From positions 15,788,165 through 15,852,164 of the forward strand of contig NC_067204.1 of the NCBI RefSeq assembly GCF_026262505.1: a stretch of 64,000 nt of DNA. Reading direction: 5' to 3'. The DNA comes from Trichomonas vaginalis G3 (taxonomy: Eukaryota; Parabasalia; Trichomonadida; Trichomonadidae). The notes below the pieces were generated by a model that did not search any database, was not told the origin of the DNA, and worked only from the letters and a program-made list of their open reading frames with translations. The translations under genes and the position numbers were made by a program. The first letter of the stretch is position 1. Every line of letters starts with the position of its first letter. Below are positions 19,919 through 29,456 of the stretch, piece by piece.

Positions 19919-20896
19919 GTAATCAAGTTCAATACATTTCCATTAAGAAAGGACATTGAAATTTTGTATAATTTATATCATGTGCTACATGAATACAACC
20001 TGTATCAAAATTCCTTATGAAAAAATTCATTTGAAATTATCCAATCAATTATATTTAATCTATAGGCTTGAATCATTTGATATTTTGTATTTCCTTCTAT
20101 CATAGATCCTAAAAAATCAAACTTGTTGAGAAAACGTACAGAAAGATATGTTATTTTTTTCCTAGGATAAAAATCTTTGTCGTTCTTTTCTTTGAAAATG
20201 TTTAAGGATGCGTAATTTTTGGCAATTCTTAAACAATTTGGGCTAATTTAAACTTATGACATAAACTTATCACAGTTATAAGCATATTTGTTTTATGGTC
20301 TATTTTTTCCCTTTTCCATATTTTAAAAAGTATATTTTATCTTATTGAGGTTTGGATTTCATATCAACAATGATATTTTGGATCAAAGTTGCCAATTTCC
20401 AGCTTTATGTGTGAATAGTTGGCTAAAATTATCAGACATAATTCATTATTTTTTTTTAAGGGACCACTGCACGGCCAAACAAGACCTATCGTCTTTTAAA
20501 AATCTTCAACAAGTTGATGTTTACTAAGGCTAAAAATTCAATAAACTCGAAAAAATTAAGTTAGGGGTATTTGAATCCCTACAAGATGCTTGTCAAATTC
20601 CCTTATTATCAGCATTCAAATTCTCTTTTCATATTAAATATTAAAATTATTAACAATAAAATTGGAAATTTATCATTTATAATAGCTGCCAACTGCCTAT
20701 ATTCATCATATATGACCATTTCATTCACTTAGAACTTCAAAATTTCTGTTATTCATTTATTTTGTATGAGATTTTTGTTATGATTGTAGAATATATAAGA
20801 GTAAAGACGAGCTGCATGCACCAGTGTGTTATAACAGATCGATTTTATTTGAAATTTCATAAATTAATAATTATAATAAATTTGATATTCAGAGAC
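19919..20896. other. Gene desert, nothing recognised
   Basis: AT-rich sequence with many stops in all frames. A small ATG frame at 20345 looks random. No RNA gene was seen. Confidence 0.45.
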
Positions 20897-20995
20897 GGCG
20901 CTACGCGCCTTTTAGCATTCTGGGCACTTACGTGCCCAGAATGCAAGATTGAGAAATTTGAAACGAAGTTTCAAATTTCTGCCTTGCTGTTAGGC
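20897..20995. repeat. Four consecutive hairpins
   Basis: Four inverted repeats stand side by side within 99 bp. They are 20897-20901/20905-20909 (5 bp, loop tac), 20915-20927/20932-20944 (13 bp perfect, gcattctgggcac, loop 4 nt), 20952-20964/20968-20980 (13 bp perfect, agaaatttgaaac, loop gaa), and 20981-20984/20992-20995 (gcct/aggc). Two of them are GC-richer than the surroundings. The stem cattctggg/cccagaatg is also used in the repeat units at 35-37 kb. Confidence 0.85.
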
Positions 20996-21060
20996 AAAAA
21001 GAAAGTCAGTACAAAAAAAAATTTTGAAATTGAGAATAAAAATAATATTGTGAGTTTTTG

Positions 21061-21207
21061 TGATATATGGATTTTTTAGAAGATTTTAGAGATTGAAGTC
21101 TCAATTTATAAAATTTTTTTAAATTGAGAGGAATTTTAATAATATTATTTTATTTGATATTTGGATTTTTTAGAAGATTTTAGAGAAGTCTCAATTTAAA
21201 AAAATTT
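21061..21207. repeat. Direct repeat of ~53 bp
   Basis: The segment 21061-21116 (core 'attttttagaagattttaga' then 'agtctcaattta') recurs at 21155-21207 with a 3-4 base deletion and a few substitutions. Between them 'tctcaattt' and 'aaattgaga' form a further hairpin at about 21100-21128. No coding content is seen. Confidence 0.75.
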
Positions 21208-21672
21208 ACAAAAAATGATCGTAAAATAATCGTTTTTGTTCAAATCCTTTTCATTTCGGGAAATTGAAGTTAAATATCTAAGAGATGGTCTATGCATATG
21301 TTAAATCAAATCATTAAAAAGTGTTTTGATGACTTTTTCTAACCGCAAATTGTCACTTTTTGATGTTTTAAAATTATTATATATCCTATATCCATTCAAG
21401 ATGCAAATTAATATTAAAACTCCAAAATCGATTTTTGAGAGAATCAAATTTATCACATCTCATCGTTGTTCCGAATTAATATTTTATTTGTAATGTACAT
21501 ATTATCACAATTATATTTATCATATTAAAATTCAAAAATAATTTTTGAGTTTCAGATCTCCCTAATTTCCCATATAAATATATGTTTATTTTATTAAAAA
21601 TAGAATGTCCAATTATTGATAAAAATCGATCCGCTTTTCTACCGGTCAAGCTGTATATATATAGAACCCATC

Positions 21673-21743
21673 CATGTAAACCTCGATGTTACTTTTGCGG
21701 CCGAGCGGAGCGAGGCCGCAAAAGTAACATCGAGGTTTACATG
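21673..21743. repeat. Long perfect hairpin, 30-bp arms
   Basis: 21673-21702 and 21714-21743 are perfect reverse complements over 30 bp, separated by the 11-nt loop gagcggagcga. The inner stem (gcggcc/ggccgc) is GC-rich, unlike the surrounding DNA. Transcribed, it would be a very stable stem-loop. As DNA it could extrude a cruciform. No flanking gene explains it as a terminator. Confidence 0.9.
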
Positions 21744-23298
21744 ATGGAAAATAATGACTTTTCTCTCAATTTAATTTGCAATAAAATTCACAGATATTAG
21801 ATTTTAATTAATGGTTTCGTTTTGCTAAAATTGTCACTTTTATAGCATATTTGTTTTGGGATGTTTTGCGAAACCAAAAAAAAACTATGATATACAATGT
21901 GTGTGTAAAGAAAATACTTTATTTACTAGTTAAAAAATCATTTGGTATTGATCAAGTTATTTTTTCTGGATAAGATATTATATGGATAATTGGATAGAAA
22001 ATACAATTATATAATCTTGTACCTGGTTTAATTAAGCTAATTGTCATCAGAAACTTGTAATTTTTATGAATTTCAGATTTTCTTTTCATTACTGCTTTTC
22101 TTAATAGGTCAAGTTCTTATTTACGTTATAAAGTATGATATTTACAAATATCAAGTTATCATGTTTTTTGAGAAATTATGAGAAACAAACAAAAATGAAA
22201 AAGATAGGAATAGCAATGAATAGTGATGTGAGTATAGAAAATGTAAGAGATATGAATGCAAAGCAATCAGTATTTAGGATATTGACCATAGATTTCGAAA
22301 AAAATGCTGCATATTGAGCGAAAACTATGATTATATTATAAGGCTGTCATTTAAAGCATAATGAAACTATTCCCTTTTCATTTTAATCGAATAAGATAGT
22401 AAAGATTTTTGAATTAGCTAGAAACTGATGAGATGTTTTCACAAATCAGATTTTTAATCTCTATAATGCATAATTCACTCAATATCTCAATTTTGATATT
22501 GCGAGATATTTTTGCTATCGGTTTCGCAATTTTGACACAATAGCAAGAGGGTTCTATAAGCATTATTATCAACGTAGAATTTGAATATCATATCAGAAAA
22601 TGTCGCAAATCTGACATTTACCCGACCAAATAGCAAAAATAATTGAATACTTTTCGCAAAAACTTTAAAAATCGATAAAAATATGAAATATAGATATTAA
22701 AGAGACTTTTTATATAATATTCATAAAGATTTTCCAAAAATATGATACCGCAAAATTAAAAAAGTGACGTCTTGAGTGGAGTCAAAGGTCGAAATTGCTA
22801 GCTAAATGTTTTTTAGCGAAATTGCGTATTGTACGTTTTTTTCGCAAAACGAAACCCTTATTTTAATTAATATCAAAATATTGGCCAATAAAAACTTTTG
22901 ATCAATCCACTTTTAAAATCGGAAAATCGTGAATTTTTAAAACACGCTTCGAAAACATAAAAAAAATCGAAAAATGCAAATCATCTCAAAACTCACCCAT
23001 TTCAAGATTTCCCTTTAATTCGAAATAACATGGTGCTAAGGTATCATACCAAAAGGTGTGTATATTGACGAGAATTGAAAAATATCAATCTGATGAGTAG
23101 CAAAATAAGTATTTATAATTGAGGCGAAAACAATAAATCTCATATTGCCTCTCAATTTTTCTGAGTCTCTCAGTTTTTGCAGTGGTCCCTTAATTTACAA
23201 AATTGGAGAAGCTTATATTTTGGAATTTGGAGATCCCAGTTGTTATTTCTCCAAACGAGATCCTTAAATTCACTGAAGGTTCTTCATTTTATCGGCAA
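21744..23298. other. Gene desert with a weak 13-bp inverted repeat
   Basis: No credible gene was found. The 13-mer ggtttcgttttgc at 21813-21825 is matched in inverse orientation at 22844-22856. Related 'tttcgc' or 'gcgaaa' strings occur inside, for example near 21868, 22523 and 22815. This could mark a roughly 1.0-kb non-autonomous element, but evidence is thin. Confidence 0.3.
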
Positions 23299-23310
23299 TT
23301 CGCGCCGATA
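23284..23310 (+). promoter_or_regulatory. Inr and shared 12-mer upstream of the BTB-like gene
   Basis: TCATTT at 23284-23289 fits the initiator. TTCGCGCCGATA at 23299-23310 ends 19 nt before the ATG at 23330. The identical 12-mer ends 17 nt before the ATG of the GP63-like gene at 42377, which suggests a functional core-promoter or leader element. Confidence 0.45.
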
Positions 23311-23329
23311 TAATCGATAAAAATTCAAA

Positions 23330-24292
23330 ATGAGTAACATCATAGGTAAAGTATATCAATCATTGCAATCGTATGATCCTCATTCTATTAATATATACAT
23401 CAATGATCATGAGTATAATACAAATCTTTATATTGGAATGGCAATTTGCAATACAATTCATAATGAAATTTATTTAAATCGATCAACGAAAGAATTTAGA
23501 TTCTATGCAAACATAACAGAAAATAATATATATGATGTACTTGAAAAGATATTTAAATTACAAATTCCAGAGAATGTCGAAGATAATATTGCTTGTGACC
23601 TTTTGAATCTTGGAAAAGTAATGGAAAGTGAATCATTGATGTCTTTCTTTATGAAAAAATTTCAAAACGGTGAATACAATTCAGAAAACATACTTATAAA
23701 CGTTAAATATTCCAAACAAATTGGATACAGCGAAAAAATATTTGATTTCATATGTGAAAACATCGATTCAATCAATCATGATGAACTAATAAGTTCTATT
23801 GTAGAGGCCGGATTAGATTTTGCAGAACAGTTATTGATGCATTTCAAAAAAAGAAATAAAAATTCAAATGATATCATATTCTCCCTGATAAATATAAATT
23901 CAGTATTCATTGATACCATTTCATATCTCAATGATGAATATATTGAAATTAGAGATGCTAATGATTTACTCAAAAGCTCATCTGAACAATCATCAATCAT
24001 ATCATTTTTCAAAACTTTAATAGATAATAGAAAAGAAAAAGAAAATAAAATTCAGGCCCTTGATAATGAATTAACAGAACTGCGGCAAGCAAATAAAAAT
24101 CTTAGCCTAGATAACTCAAATATGAAAAATGAATTAACAGCATTACATAGAGAAATTGAAGAACTTAGAAAAGAAGAATCAATTAAAGGTGATGAATTAT
24201 TAAAATCAATAGATGAGATAAGAAAGCTTAGACTAAATAACTCAATTAAAGATAATGATTATATAACATGGCTAAATCAAAAGAAGAAATAA
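23330..24292 (+). CDS. BTB-like/coiled-coil protein, frameshifted near its C terminus
   Basis: A 320-residue frame starting at ATG. Residues about 15-110 fit a trichomonad BTB-like fold ('INIYINDHEYNTN...' then 'IPENVEDNIACDLLNLGKVM'). Helical sequence follows. From about residue 230 to the end there is a strong heptad-rich coiled coil ('ALDNELTELRQANKNLSLDN', 'ELTALHREIEELRKEE'). The frame closes at TAA 24292, yet the +1-type frame from 24268 continues the same coiled coil (KEEIKNLSQDNESLKEELNK) for another ~45 codons to 24405. The coding sequence has therefore very likely suffered a small indel near 24270, shortening the protein. Function is unknown; proteins with this layout are abundant in trichomonads. 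Confidence 0.65.
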   Translation: MSNIIGKVYQSLQSYDPHSINIYINDHEYNTNLYIGMAICNTIHNEIYLNRSTKEFRFYANITENNIYDVLEKIFKLQIPENVEDNIACDLLNLGKVMESESLMSFFMKKFQNGEYNSENILINVKYSKQIGYSEKIFDFICENIDSINHDELISSIVEAGLDFAEQLLMHFKKRNKNSNDIIFSLININSVFIDTISYLNDEYIEIRDANDLLKSSSEQSSIISFFKTLIDNRKEKENKIQALDNELTELRQANKNLSLDNSNMKNELTALHREIEELRKEESIKGDELLKSIDEIRKLRLNNSIKDNDYITWLNQKKK

Positions 24293-24405
24293 AAAACCTT
24301 AGCCAAGATAACGAATCTCTAAAAGAAGAATTGAATAAATTAAGGGAAAAACTGAACACGCACCAAAGAGGAAAACTGCCACCACGCTATCTTGGAATAT
24401 TCTAA
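24268..24405 (+). pseudogene. Shifted-frame C-terminal tail of the BTB-like gene
   Basis: A 45-codon frame encoding a charged coiled coil and a C-terminal tail (GKLPPRYLGIF). It overlaps the end of the upstream frame by 25 nt and continues its heptads. It is best read as the displaced end of that gene and not as a gene of its own. Confidence 0.6.
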
Positions 24406-24569
24406 ATTATTGACAACAAATTTAAAAATTTTTCACTGTCAGATTGATTTTTTTAAAAAAACCGAATAATAATAAATTAATTTATTTATATTGGCAATTG
24501 ATAAATCGATGAATAATCAGGTTAGTCAATATTTATATATTTATTCAAATTACAGTTTAATATATTAAA

Positions 24570-24863
24570 TTACTTGGTGAAATTCGATATATAAGAGATT
24601 GTATCTCTCAAACTTCCAAGTCCGACTTCATTTGCTACTTCAACAGTATGAAGATATTCTTTTATCTCATCCTTGTTGACAGTGTTTCCGAGGTTTCCAC
24701 CGTCATCTTTGCAGCTCATTGGCATATTTCTATGAGCAACATGGTCTTTTGGACAAGCCAAGTCTTGCATTTGGAAACGTTCTATCTTTCTGCAGGATTC
24801 CTCGAAGAGTAATCTTTCGATTATTTCTGTATCGTAGACAGCCTTGCAAACAATTCTGGTCAA
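24570..24863 (-). pseudogene. Stranded C-terminal fragment of DNA polymerase epsilon catalytic subunit
   Basis: About 97 codons resemble the extreme C terminus of POLE/Pol2: a 'YDTEIIERLLFEE' stretch matching the helix after the first Cys module, then 'FQMQDLACPK...MPMSC' matching the second Cys module, then the terminal helical region ('EYLHTVEVANEVGLGSLRDT'). The frame has no ATG; an in-frame TGA lies six codons before its first sense TTG. Only about 210 bp separate it from the adaptor gene, leaving no room for the other ~2,000 residues of the polymerase. Two Cys positions of the module read Asp (CPKD and SCKD). It is thus a truncated or duplicated remnant. The family match is from remembered motif layout and should be checked. 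Confidence 0.6.
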
Positions 24864-24900
24864 AAATTTGAAATAAAGTCAGATGGGCGTAAGTGCAGCC

Positions 24901-24920
24901 TTAATTAATTAATTAATTAA
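24901..24920. repeat. (TTAA)n microsatellite
   Basis: Five consecutive ttaa units in the spacer between the polymerase fragment and the adaptor gene, followed by a run of A. A simple repeat with no evident function. Confidence 0.9.
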
Positions 24921-25073
24921 AAAAAAAGCACAATTTTTTTTGTCAAGCGAATAATAATAAACAAAGATTTTTAAAATGTTCAGGTTCTAAACATATAACA
25001 ATTGAATGAAAGACTTATAGCGATTGATTTAATATTGAATAATATTTTATCAACAAAAATCCGAGAACTTCAA

Positions 25074-26360
25074 TTACTCTGTTTCATCAGGTGAAGGCAT
25101 CATAATCTGGAACTTGCCAGCTTCAGTTGCATAGCGGATATAGATATCTGGTTTATCTTTATCCACATTTAAGTTGAGAATGGACAATCCTGACATAGAA
25201 AGCTTTGGAATATGGAATTCCGCTGAAATCGGCTTATTTAACTTTGTTGCCGGTGAAGATTTGTAAGATGCGGAAAGATATTGTGCAATAATTACAATTT
25301 GTGAATGTCCTTGGCCGACAAAGTCATTAATCGTCCAGACAGCAGCATTTTTCAGTTCATCAAACTTAGCACGGGTCTTTTCGGCGCATTCGAAGGTAAC
25401 GTTAGCTGTATTCTGTGGAAGAGGGATATGTAATGTAAAATGAGTAGCTTTTAGCGACGAATTGTATGTTGCTGTAACCGAAATGCTGATTTCGAGTTTA
25501 TTTCCACCGAGATCTTTAACTGTTGGAACGATTTCAAACGGAGCTTGGACATTTTCGGTCCTCTTGTATCTCATTAACTCGAATTTATCGTCAGGAGGGA
25601 TAAATGAGATTTCTTTGTTTGTTTGGAATCTGTTTAAACGAACGCACTGGTGGAAAATGATATCATCGAAATCAATACCACCCTGGCCACCTTTATCAGA
25701 TGATGACGATGGCTTGTCCTTAAATTCAATTTTACATTCAGACATTCCAGAAAGAACAGCATTCATTGTTGTAACACCGTTAATGGAATGATTAAGAGTT
25801 TGTCCTGTAGGAGTCTGGAAGAGCGAAACCTTTTCTGTAACGTCAACAATGACTGTTGGCTTATTATGCGAAATATTAGGGAGACGCCATGGCGTGGAGC
25901 CGGTAGCCATCGATGTAATTGGATTAGGAAGTTGCGTGGAATTGGGTGAAGCATGGCCTGTAAGAATTTTTAATGTTTCTGGTTCAGTGCACTGTGGATA
26001 TCCAGAATCAATCATTTCATCGAAAATTTCAACAATATCAGGTACATAATCTCGAACATTTTTGTCCGATAAGGCTGAAACGTTGAGAACTTTTGCTAAA
26101 ATTTTTGGAATTTGGTTTAAAAGTTCGAAAATAACATCAGCACCAGCATTTTGCTTAGTGCATCCAACATAAAATATCTCATTTTCTTCATGGTGAAGAA
26201 AAGACGTTCCATCTATTAAAACAATTGGCGAAGTAATTTCGTTAGGAGCAATAACGCTTAATCTGTAGTTATCGAATGCTGATTGGTTGAAATCTTTTCT
26301 ATACGTTTTAAGAACGATCAATTCTCCAGTAGAATCTATTAAAGCAATAGCACTAATCAT
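25074..26360 (-). CDS. Clathrin adaptor medium (mu) subunit, closest to AP-2 mu
   Basis: A 428-residue protein, the usual length for mu chains. Residues 1-140 are a longin-like domain (MISAIALIDSTGELIVLKTY). From about 160 a mu-homology domain follows: 'PWR', 'VDVTEKVSLFQTPTGQTLN', 'LSGMSECKIEF', 'FHQCVRLNRFQTNKEISFIP', 'PDDKFELMRYKRTENVQAPF', and 'GLSILNLNV' with 'RYATEAGKFQI' at the end. These blocks define AP-1/AP-2 mu subunits, which bind YxxPhi sorting signals in cargo tails at the Golgi or plasma membrane. The 'FELMRY...PF.IVPTVKD' block and long linker favour AP-2. The gene starts 173 bp from a divergent membrane-protein gene, so the two probably share a promoter region. Confidence 0.9.
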   Translation of the reverse strand: MISAIALIDSTGELIVLKTYRKDFNQSAFDNYRLSVIAPNEITSPIVLIDGTSFLHHEENEIFYVGCTKQNAGADVIFELLNQIPKILAKVLNVSALSDKNVRDYVPDIVEIFDEMIDSGYPQCTEPETLKILTGHASPNSTQLPNPITSMATGSTPWRLPNISHNKPTVIVDVTEKVSLFQTPTGQTLNHSINGVTTMNAVLSGMSECKIEFKDKPSSSSDKGGQGGIDFDDIIFHQCVRLNRFQTNKEISFIPPDDKFELMRYKRTENVQAPFEIVPTVKDLGGNKLEISISVTATYNSSLKATHFTLHIPLPQNTANVTFECAEKTRAKFDELKNAAVWTINDFVGQGHSQIVIIAQYLSASYKSSPATKLNKPISAEFHIPKLSMSGLSILNLNVDKDKPDIYIRYATEAGKFQIMMPSPDETE

Positions 26361-26533
26361 GACTTTTCTTTTTGATAATTTTTTTTTCTCCTTTTATTTT
26401 TGGAAGGGGGAAAAAATTCAATCAAGCCAAAAAGTGATGAATTCCAATTATTACCCTTTAACAATATGTAATATTTTTAACAGATTTTTTAAATTAAAAA
26501 CATTTGAATTGGATATGATTTTTTTTTTAAATT

Positions 26534-27259
26534 ATGTCATTGCAGGAAAGCTTGATTTCAGAAGTAGAATCGAGCTCTGTTTTTGTTATGCTTAGATCCA
26601 CACCTCCAGGTACAGCACCAATTAAAATGAAAATCGAATATGTCGCTGTTTTTATCTTGTTTTTATTATCTGCGCTTTTCATATTAAATGGTGTATTCTA
26701 CTATTTACAAGGAAGATACATAGGCTACATTCCGTCGCCATCAGAGTTATCCATTGGCTCATATCAAGTTCATCTCACTTCAACTTTTTATCCAATTTGC
26801 GGTTTCATCCTTTCCATATTGCTTACAATTCGAACATCGCATATAGATTTATCCTCAAGGGTTTCTAAATTAACTAACCGCTTACTTAGATTTTTCTCCA
26901 TCTTCAATGCAATTTTATTCATTTTTTATGGCTGTTTCACAATTGTTGATCATAGGTTTGTTCATAACATTACGCTTTTATTGTTAACAATATGCATTTT
27001 AGTTTATGAATGTATTTCTGCTCGTTTAGTTAAAACATGGAAGAATTACTTGTCAATTAGTGGATCCATCGCAATGTTCGCATTAAGTTTAACACTTAAC
27101 ATTGTTACAATGCTCCGTCCGTATAAAATCCAAAATATCGTTCCATATTGCGAATACGCAGCTATAGCTTTGATATTCTTGTTCATTTTATCTCTTTTCT
27201 ATGAATTATCTCAAGTTATTCTTGATGTGGTTGTCATCCAAGAAAAGAACAACAATTAG
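26534..27259 (+). CDS. Multi-span membrane protein, unknown function
   Basis: A 241-residue protein starting at ATG. A ~35-residue polar N terminus is followed by about six hydrophobic helices (roughly residues 36-58, 78-98, 114-134, 143-160, 170-190 and 205-230) with short loops. No family motif was recognised. The last segment ends in a short polar tail (EKNNN). The gene is divergent from the adaptor mu gene. Confidence 0.65.
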   Translation: MSLQESLISEVESSSVFVMLRSTPPGTAPIKMKIEYVAVFILFLLSALFILNGVFYYLQGRYIGYIPSPSELSIGSYQVHLTSTFYPICGFILSILLTIRTSHIDLSSRVSKLTNRLLRFFSIFNAILFIFYGCFTIVDHRFVHNITLLLLTICILVYECISARLVKTWKNYLSISGSIAMFALSLTLNIVTMLRPYKIQNIVPYCEYAAIALIFLFILSLFYELSQVILDVVVIQEKNNN

Positions 27260-27565
27260 CATTGTTTATTTATGTTTTTGAATATAGTAGTAAATACTTC
27301 TTTCTATTACTATTCTTTTTTTTTCAAAATTTTCCAATATTGCCTAATTTTTGAAAAATTGAACATAAAACCCCAATTAAGTCTGAAATCTAGTCCATAA
27401 TGCAATAGTATTTTGAAACAATTTGTTTTTGATATTCAAAAATATCTCAAAACTTCATATTTGTTTACTGAATAGCAAATAATTCAGTTACTCTGTATAT
27501 ATGTAAGATTGTTTCATACTTGTATTTCAATTTTTCATTCATAAAATTTGATTCCAAGTTATCAG
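27260..27565. other. Intergenic, nothing recognised
   Basis: AT-rich spacer of about 300 bp between two plus-strand genes. A TCATTC at about 27535 is one base off the initiator consensus. Confidence 0.4.
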
Positions 27566-28894
27566 ATGATTAAACAAAGATCGTCTGATGCTGATTTTCA
27601 ACTCTGGATTTCAAGTGATGATCTATCAACCGATTTTGCATATTTGAAAGCGTTTCTTGAGTCCAAATCCACAGATTATTCGAAATTCATGCAACTTTTT
27701 TTAACGCCAGGAAAACGATATGCAGAAGCAAAGGAAATAGCCAAGTTATCACAAAAATCAGCAAATCCATTTGCAAAACCTCTTCTTACAACAAATATTC
27801 ACAAATCTCTCGCAAAATTAAACGGCTATCCAAATGAGATTACTTCAAAACAGTTTGCAGAAATATTTAAAACATGCTTTTTCTTACCTGATTTTGTCAG
27901 TATATCATTATTTGCATTAATTTCAAAAAATACCTACAAGAAGAAAACAAAAACAATAAAATTTCAAGATGCAATCAACTTTATGTCCGATAATTTCTCC
28001 AATTCAACAATTGATGATCTATTTTTCTATATATTATCCGAAAATTTCAGTTCAAAATATTGTAAAACACAATGCTTACTCAAAATAATCTATCGGTATG
28101 TTACCACTAGCGATAAATTTGCATCACTTGATCTAGAAAATCAAGGATATAGAACAAAAGAAGCTAAAATTAATTTATTGACCGATTTCGCCATTTACAT
28201 TTGTTCAAAGATCGAGATAGTTTTCGACCCAGAGCTTCATAACCGACTGGAGCGAAGAAATATCACTCTCGATCTCTTTCTGAAAGCTCTTGATAATTGT
28301 GCAATATTTGAACATTTTATTGTGATTTACACAAAGTTCAAAGAGCTTCAGGCTCAACCAGCAGATTTTATCACATTTAAGGAAATATTAAATTATGATT
28401 GCCAAAGAATTGATTCAGATATAATGAAACGATGCCTCAGGATCTTATCTAGTACTACTGATAACATTTATTTCTTTACATTTGTTAAATTTGTCACATT
28501 TTTAGAAGATAAGGCTTCAATTGGGGCCTTGAACTTCTGGTTTAGAGTTTGTGATTCAGATGAAGATGGTTTTATATCTATTAGCGAAATGGAAGCGCTT
28601 TACGATGCACAAATCAAGAAATTAAAACAAATTGGCTACACAGCTGATTCTTTTGACATTATTCTCCCACAATTGATGGATGCTGTATCTGTGCATTCAA
28701 CAAAAATTAGTAGAAAAGATCTCAGAAATTGTGGTCGATGGGTAAATTTCTTCAATTTACTCGTGGATCCAAAGACTTATAATGAAGCAGATTTCAAAGA
28801 TCCTTTATTTAGCTTCAAATTAAATTCATCTACTGTTCAAACATCACTTTGGGACGAATATGTTCAGCGCGAAATCTCGAATTATAATAACTGA
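27566..28894 (+). CDS. PP2A regulatory subunit B'' (PR72/PR130)-like protein with EF-hand
   Basis: The start used is the ATG at 27566 (442 residues); a frame extending to 27548 would begin with TTG. The C-terminal third carries the B'' signature: 'FWFRVCDSDEDGFISISEMEALYDAQ', an EF-hand with Asp/Glu at the calcium positions, then a long helix and 'KISRKDLRNCGRW..FFNLLVDPKTY'. B'' subunits bind the PP2A A/C core and use these EF-hands to make holoenzyme assembly or activity calcium-sensitive. The N-terminal ~150 residues are divergent. Only the later EF-hand keeps good ligand residues. The family call is strong; the phosphatase partner is inferred. Confidence 0.82.
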   Translation: MIKQRSSDADFQLWISSDDLSTDFAYLKAFLESKSTDYSKFMQLFLTPGKRYAEAKEIAKLSQKSANPFAKPLLTTNIHKSLAKLNGYPNEITSKQFAEIFKTCFFLPDFVSISLFALISKNTYKKKTKTIKFQDAINFMSDNFSNSTIDDLFFYILSENFSSKYCKTQCLLKIIYRYVTTSDKFASLDLENQGYRTKEAKINLLTDFAIYICSKIEIVFDPELHNRLERRNITLDLFLKALDNCAIFEHFIVIYTKFKELQAQPADFITFKEILNYDCQRIDSDIMKRCLRILSSTTDNIYFFTFVKFVTFLEDKASIGALNFWFRVCDSDEDGFISISEMEALYDAQIKKLKQIGYTADSFDIILPQLMDAVSVHSTKISRKDLRNCGRWVNFFNLLVDPKTYNEADFKDPLFSFKLNSSTVQTSLWDEYVQREISNYNN

Positions 28895-29456
28895 AATGTA
28901 ATTTATTTTGAGTATATTGAAGCAATGTGAAACACTTTGTATTAGAATAAGACAAAATCGAAGAAGAAAATACGGATTGGCATTGATGAAAAGATTATTG
29001 CTGCTTTGTTTATTTGTTAAAATTTCCTTTAAGGGCGTACTTACCACTTTCTGACATTCTCTCAATTTTTTTACATTCAAGCTTTATAATCCAATTTTCT
29101 AAGACAAAAAGTTAATATTTTTGGTCGGGAATAAGTTATACTATATTATAAATCACTATGGCGTTTCAATGGTGCTCATTCAGCTTTAATGCTATGGCAA
29201 GAATTTTTATTACACATGATATTATGCCCTCTTAGATTTAAACCTAACAACAAAAACATTTTATATAATTAATTTTTGAGAATTCAAAACAGGATATATT
29301 TATTACAAGTTCAAAGCCATAAATGCTAAAGTTATTAAGTTTTGAGATATTTCATTGTATTAATGCTTATAATTTTCATAATTATTAAGCAATAAAAAAT
29401 TATAACAGAACTAATAAAGAAATTGAATCATGATTCGATTTCTTCTATTTCTTAGT
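28895..29456. other. Convergent intergenic spacer
   Basis: AT-rich DNA between the 3' ends of the B''-like gene and the small coiled-coil gene. No feature was recognised. Confidence 0.5.

Noticed and set aside
20560..20590. Sequence resembling a tRNA T-arm (gggtatttgaatccc)
   Set aside because: The loop does not carry the conserved TTC start, and no acceptor, D or anticodon stems could be built around it.
20762..21079. 105-codon plus-strand frame across the hairpin cluster
   Set aside because: It has no ATG at its beginning and is kept open by the hairpins; the amino-acid pattern is not protein-like.
21673..21743. Rho-independent-type terminator
   Set aside because: No gene ends nearby, there is no T-run after the stem, and this is a eukaryotic genome.
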